Below, one piece after another: positions 63,280-64,000 of a DNA stretch of 64,000 nucleotides; the first letter of the stretch is position 1, and the number at the start of each line of letters is the position of its first letter. The position numbers were made by a program, and so were the translations under genes. The notes under the pieces are model-generated. The model made no database searches, had not been told where the DNA came from, and saw only the letters and a list, made by a program, of their open reading frames with translations. Source of the DNA: Chryseobacterium joostei. Its GTDB lineage: Bacteria > Bacteroidota > Bacteroidia > Flavobacteriales > Weeksellaceae. The DNA lies in assembly GCF_003815775.1 (NCBI RefSeq), contig NZ_CP033926.1:1054001-1118000 (forward strand), in the 5' to 3' direction.

Positions 63280-64000
63280 CTAGAAAATATAGTCGGTACT
63301 TAAGAAGTTGGAATCATGTTCTCTCACAATGGTATTTAATAATGTTTTGTTGGATTCCGTCAGTTTTGCAGCCACCAAAGACCGGATTGAAAATGAACGA
63401 AGGGCATCAAAAACAGAAAGCGTTCCCTCTGCACTATCCTTTCTACCTGTAAACGGAAATACATCCGGACCACGCTGTGCCTGACAATTGATATTCACAC
63501 GGCTTACCAGATTTACAAAAGGATCAATGAGTTTCGCTACCTCATGTGGATCTTCGCTGAAAATGCTTACCTGCATTCCATGGGAAGCATTCACCTGATA
63601 ATCTATAGGTTCTTCGATATCCTCAAATGGCACAACAGGAATCACAGGACCGAACTGTTCTTCATGATACAGCTTCATATCACTGTTCACAGGATATACT
63701 ACTGCCGGAAATACAAAAGATTCTTCCGTATAGCCTCCGTCTTTATTCAAAACTGTGGCCCCTTTCGATAATGCATCATCAATACATTCTTTCAAATAAG
63801 GAGGTTTATTTACTTCCGGAAGTGGGGTAACCTTCACATCTTTTTCCCATGGCAATCCGGCTTTCAGCGCAGAAACAGCTTCGCTTAACTTTTTGGTAAA
63901 TTCTCCTGCAATCTCTTTCTGAACAAAGATCAACTTTAGGGCTGTACAACGTTGTCCGTTAAAAGAAAGTGCTCCCAGAATACATTCGCTCACTGCCACA
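63280..64000 (-). CDS. Aldehyde dehydrogenase, GapN-like (5' end outside window)
   Basis: The last 240 residues of an aldehyde dehydrogenase; the N-terminus lies beyond the window. The catalytic Cys is in FNGQRCTALK, followed by the conserved Glu/Phe region EEQFGPVIPVVPF and the C-terminal INCQAQRGPDVFPFTGRKDSAEG. The latter segments are typical of NADP-dependent glyceraldehyde-3-phosphate dehydrogenase (GapN), which makes NADPH by oxidising GAP without phosphate. The precise substrate cannot be settled without the full protein. Confidence 0.78.
   Translation of the reverse strand, partial: VAVSECILGALSFNGQRCTALKLIFVQKEIAGEFTKKLSEAVSALKAGLPWEKDVKVTPLPEVNKPPYLKECIDDALSKGATVLNKDGGYTEESFVFPAVVYPVNSDMKLYHEEQFGPVIPVVPFEDIEEPIDYQVNASHGMQVSIFSEDPHEVAKLIDPFVNLVSRVNINCQAQRGPDVFPFTGRKDSAEGTLSVFDALRSFSIRSLVAAKLTESNKTLLNTIVREHDSNFLSTDYIF

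Overview
The window looks like a chromosomal segment of a low-GC Bacteroidota bacterium, most likely a Chryseobacterium-like member of the Flavobacteriia. Reasons are the AT-rich intergenic DNA, the Bacteroidota promoter pattern (TTG, 17-23 bases, TAnnTTTG) upstream of several genes, little sign of Shine-Dalgarno sites, many short Sec or lipoprotein signals, and the gene set: monomeric NADP-isocitrate dehydrogenase, single-chain GcvP, plugless outer-membrane barrel, S9/S41/CocE peptidases, DUF4377 lipoprotein, LytS/LytTR pair. The genus is inference; no rRNA or marker-gene comparison was possible.

Layout. 1-6 kb: AT-rich accessory stretch of unrecognised small secreted, lipoprotein and membrane proteins led by a truncated DKNYY-repeat protein, ending at a tRNA-Arg(UCG). 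6.2-11.5 kb: minus-strand cell-envelope operon (TPR protein, lipoprotein, outer-membrane barrel). 11.7-16.3 kb: CocE/S15-type hydrolase, amino-acid permease and Mpo1-like protein. 16.4-21 kb: secreted small proteins, a transglutaminase-like DUF3857 protein and a two-repeat DUF4377 lipoprotein. 21-27 kb: SPFH protein, dGTPase, methyltransferase, LytS/LytTR two-component system with direct repeats in its promoter region, SMR efflux pump. 27.2-31.1 kb: long intergenic region with a 26-residue membrane ORF, then AAA+ ATPase, PLP-homeostasis protein and small membrane proteins. 31.2-39.3 kb: gcvP, a Cys-rich miniprotein, a membrane J-protein, an ECF sigma cassette and an S9 peptidase.

39.4-50.1 kb is the most distinctive part: some 16 short genes, all on the minus strand, of folds used to bind or detoxify small molecules (DoxX, three SRPBCC, five VOC, two DinB-like, two alpha/beta hydrolases), with two Crp/Fnr-type regulators, one of them frameshifted, an RpoA-CTD-like miniprotein and a DUF763 protein. 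50.2-53.1 kb: thiol peroxidase and isocitrate dehydrogenase. 53.2-56.3 kb: Tat-exported metallo-hydrolase, aldo/keto reductase and an AraC regulator; an identical 17-base element lies in front of both the regulator and the reductase. 56.4-60.4 kb: small secreted protein, GNAT enzyme, membrane-anchored metallo-hydrolase and S41 peptidase. 60.5-63.1 kb: a tandem duplication of an ECF sigma factor plus four-helix membrane partner, with a similar GTRAC..T-run motif in front of each sigma gene. The window ends inside an aldehyde dehydrogenase resembling NADP-dependent GAPDH.

No CRISPR array, prophage, insertion sequence or rRNA operon was seen. The candidate regulatory circuits (AraC 17-mer, LytTR 21-base repeats, duplicated sigma cassette), the small-molecule cluster, a group of long perfect intergenic hairpins and two reading frames broken at homopolymers are the main points for a second look.
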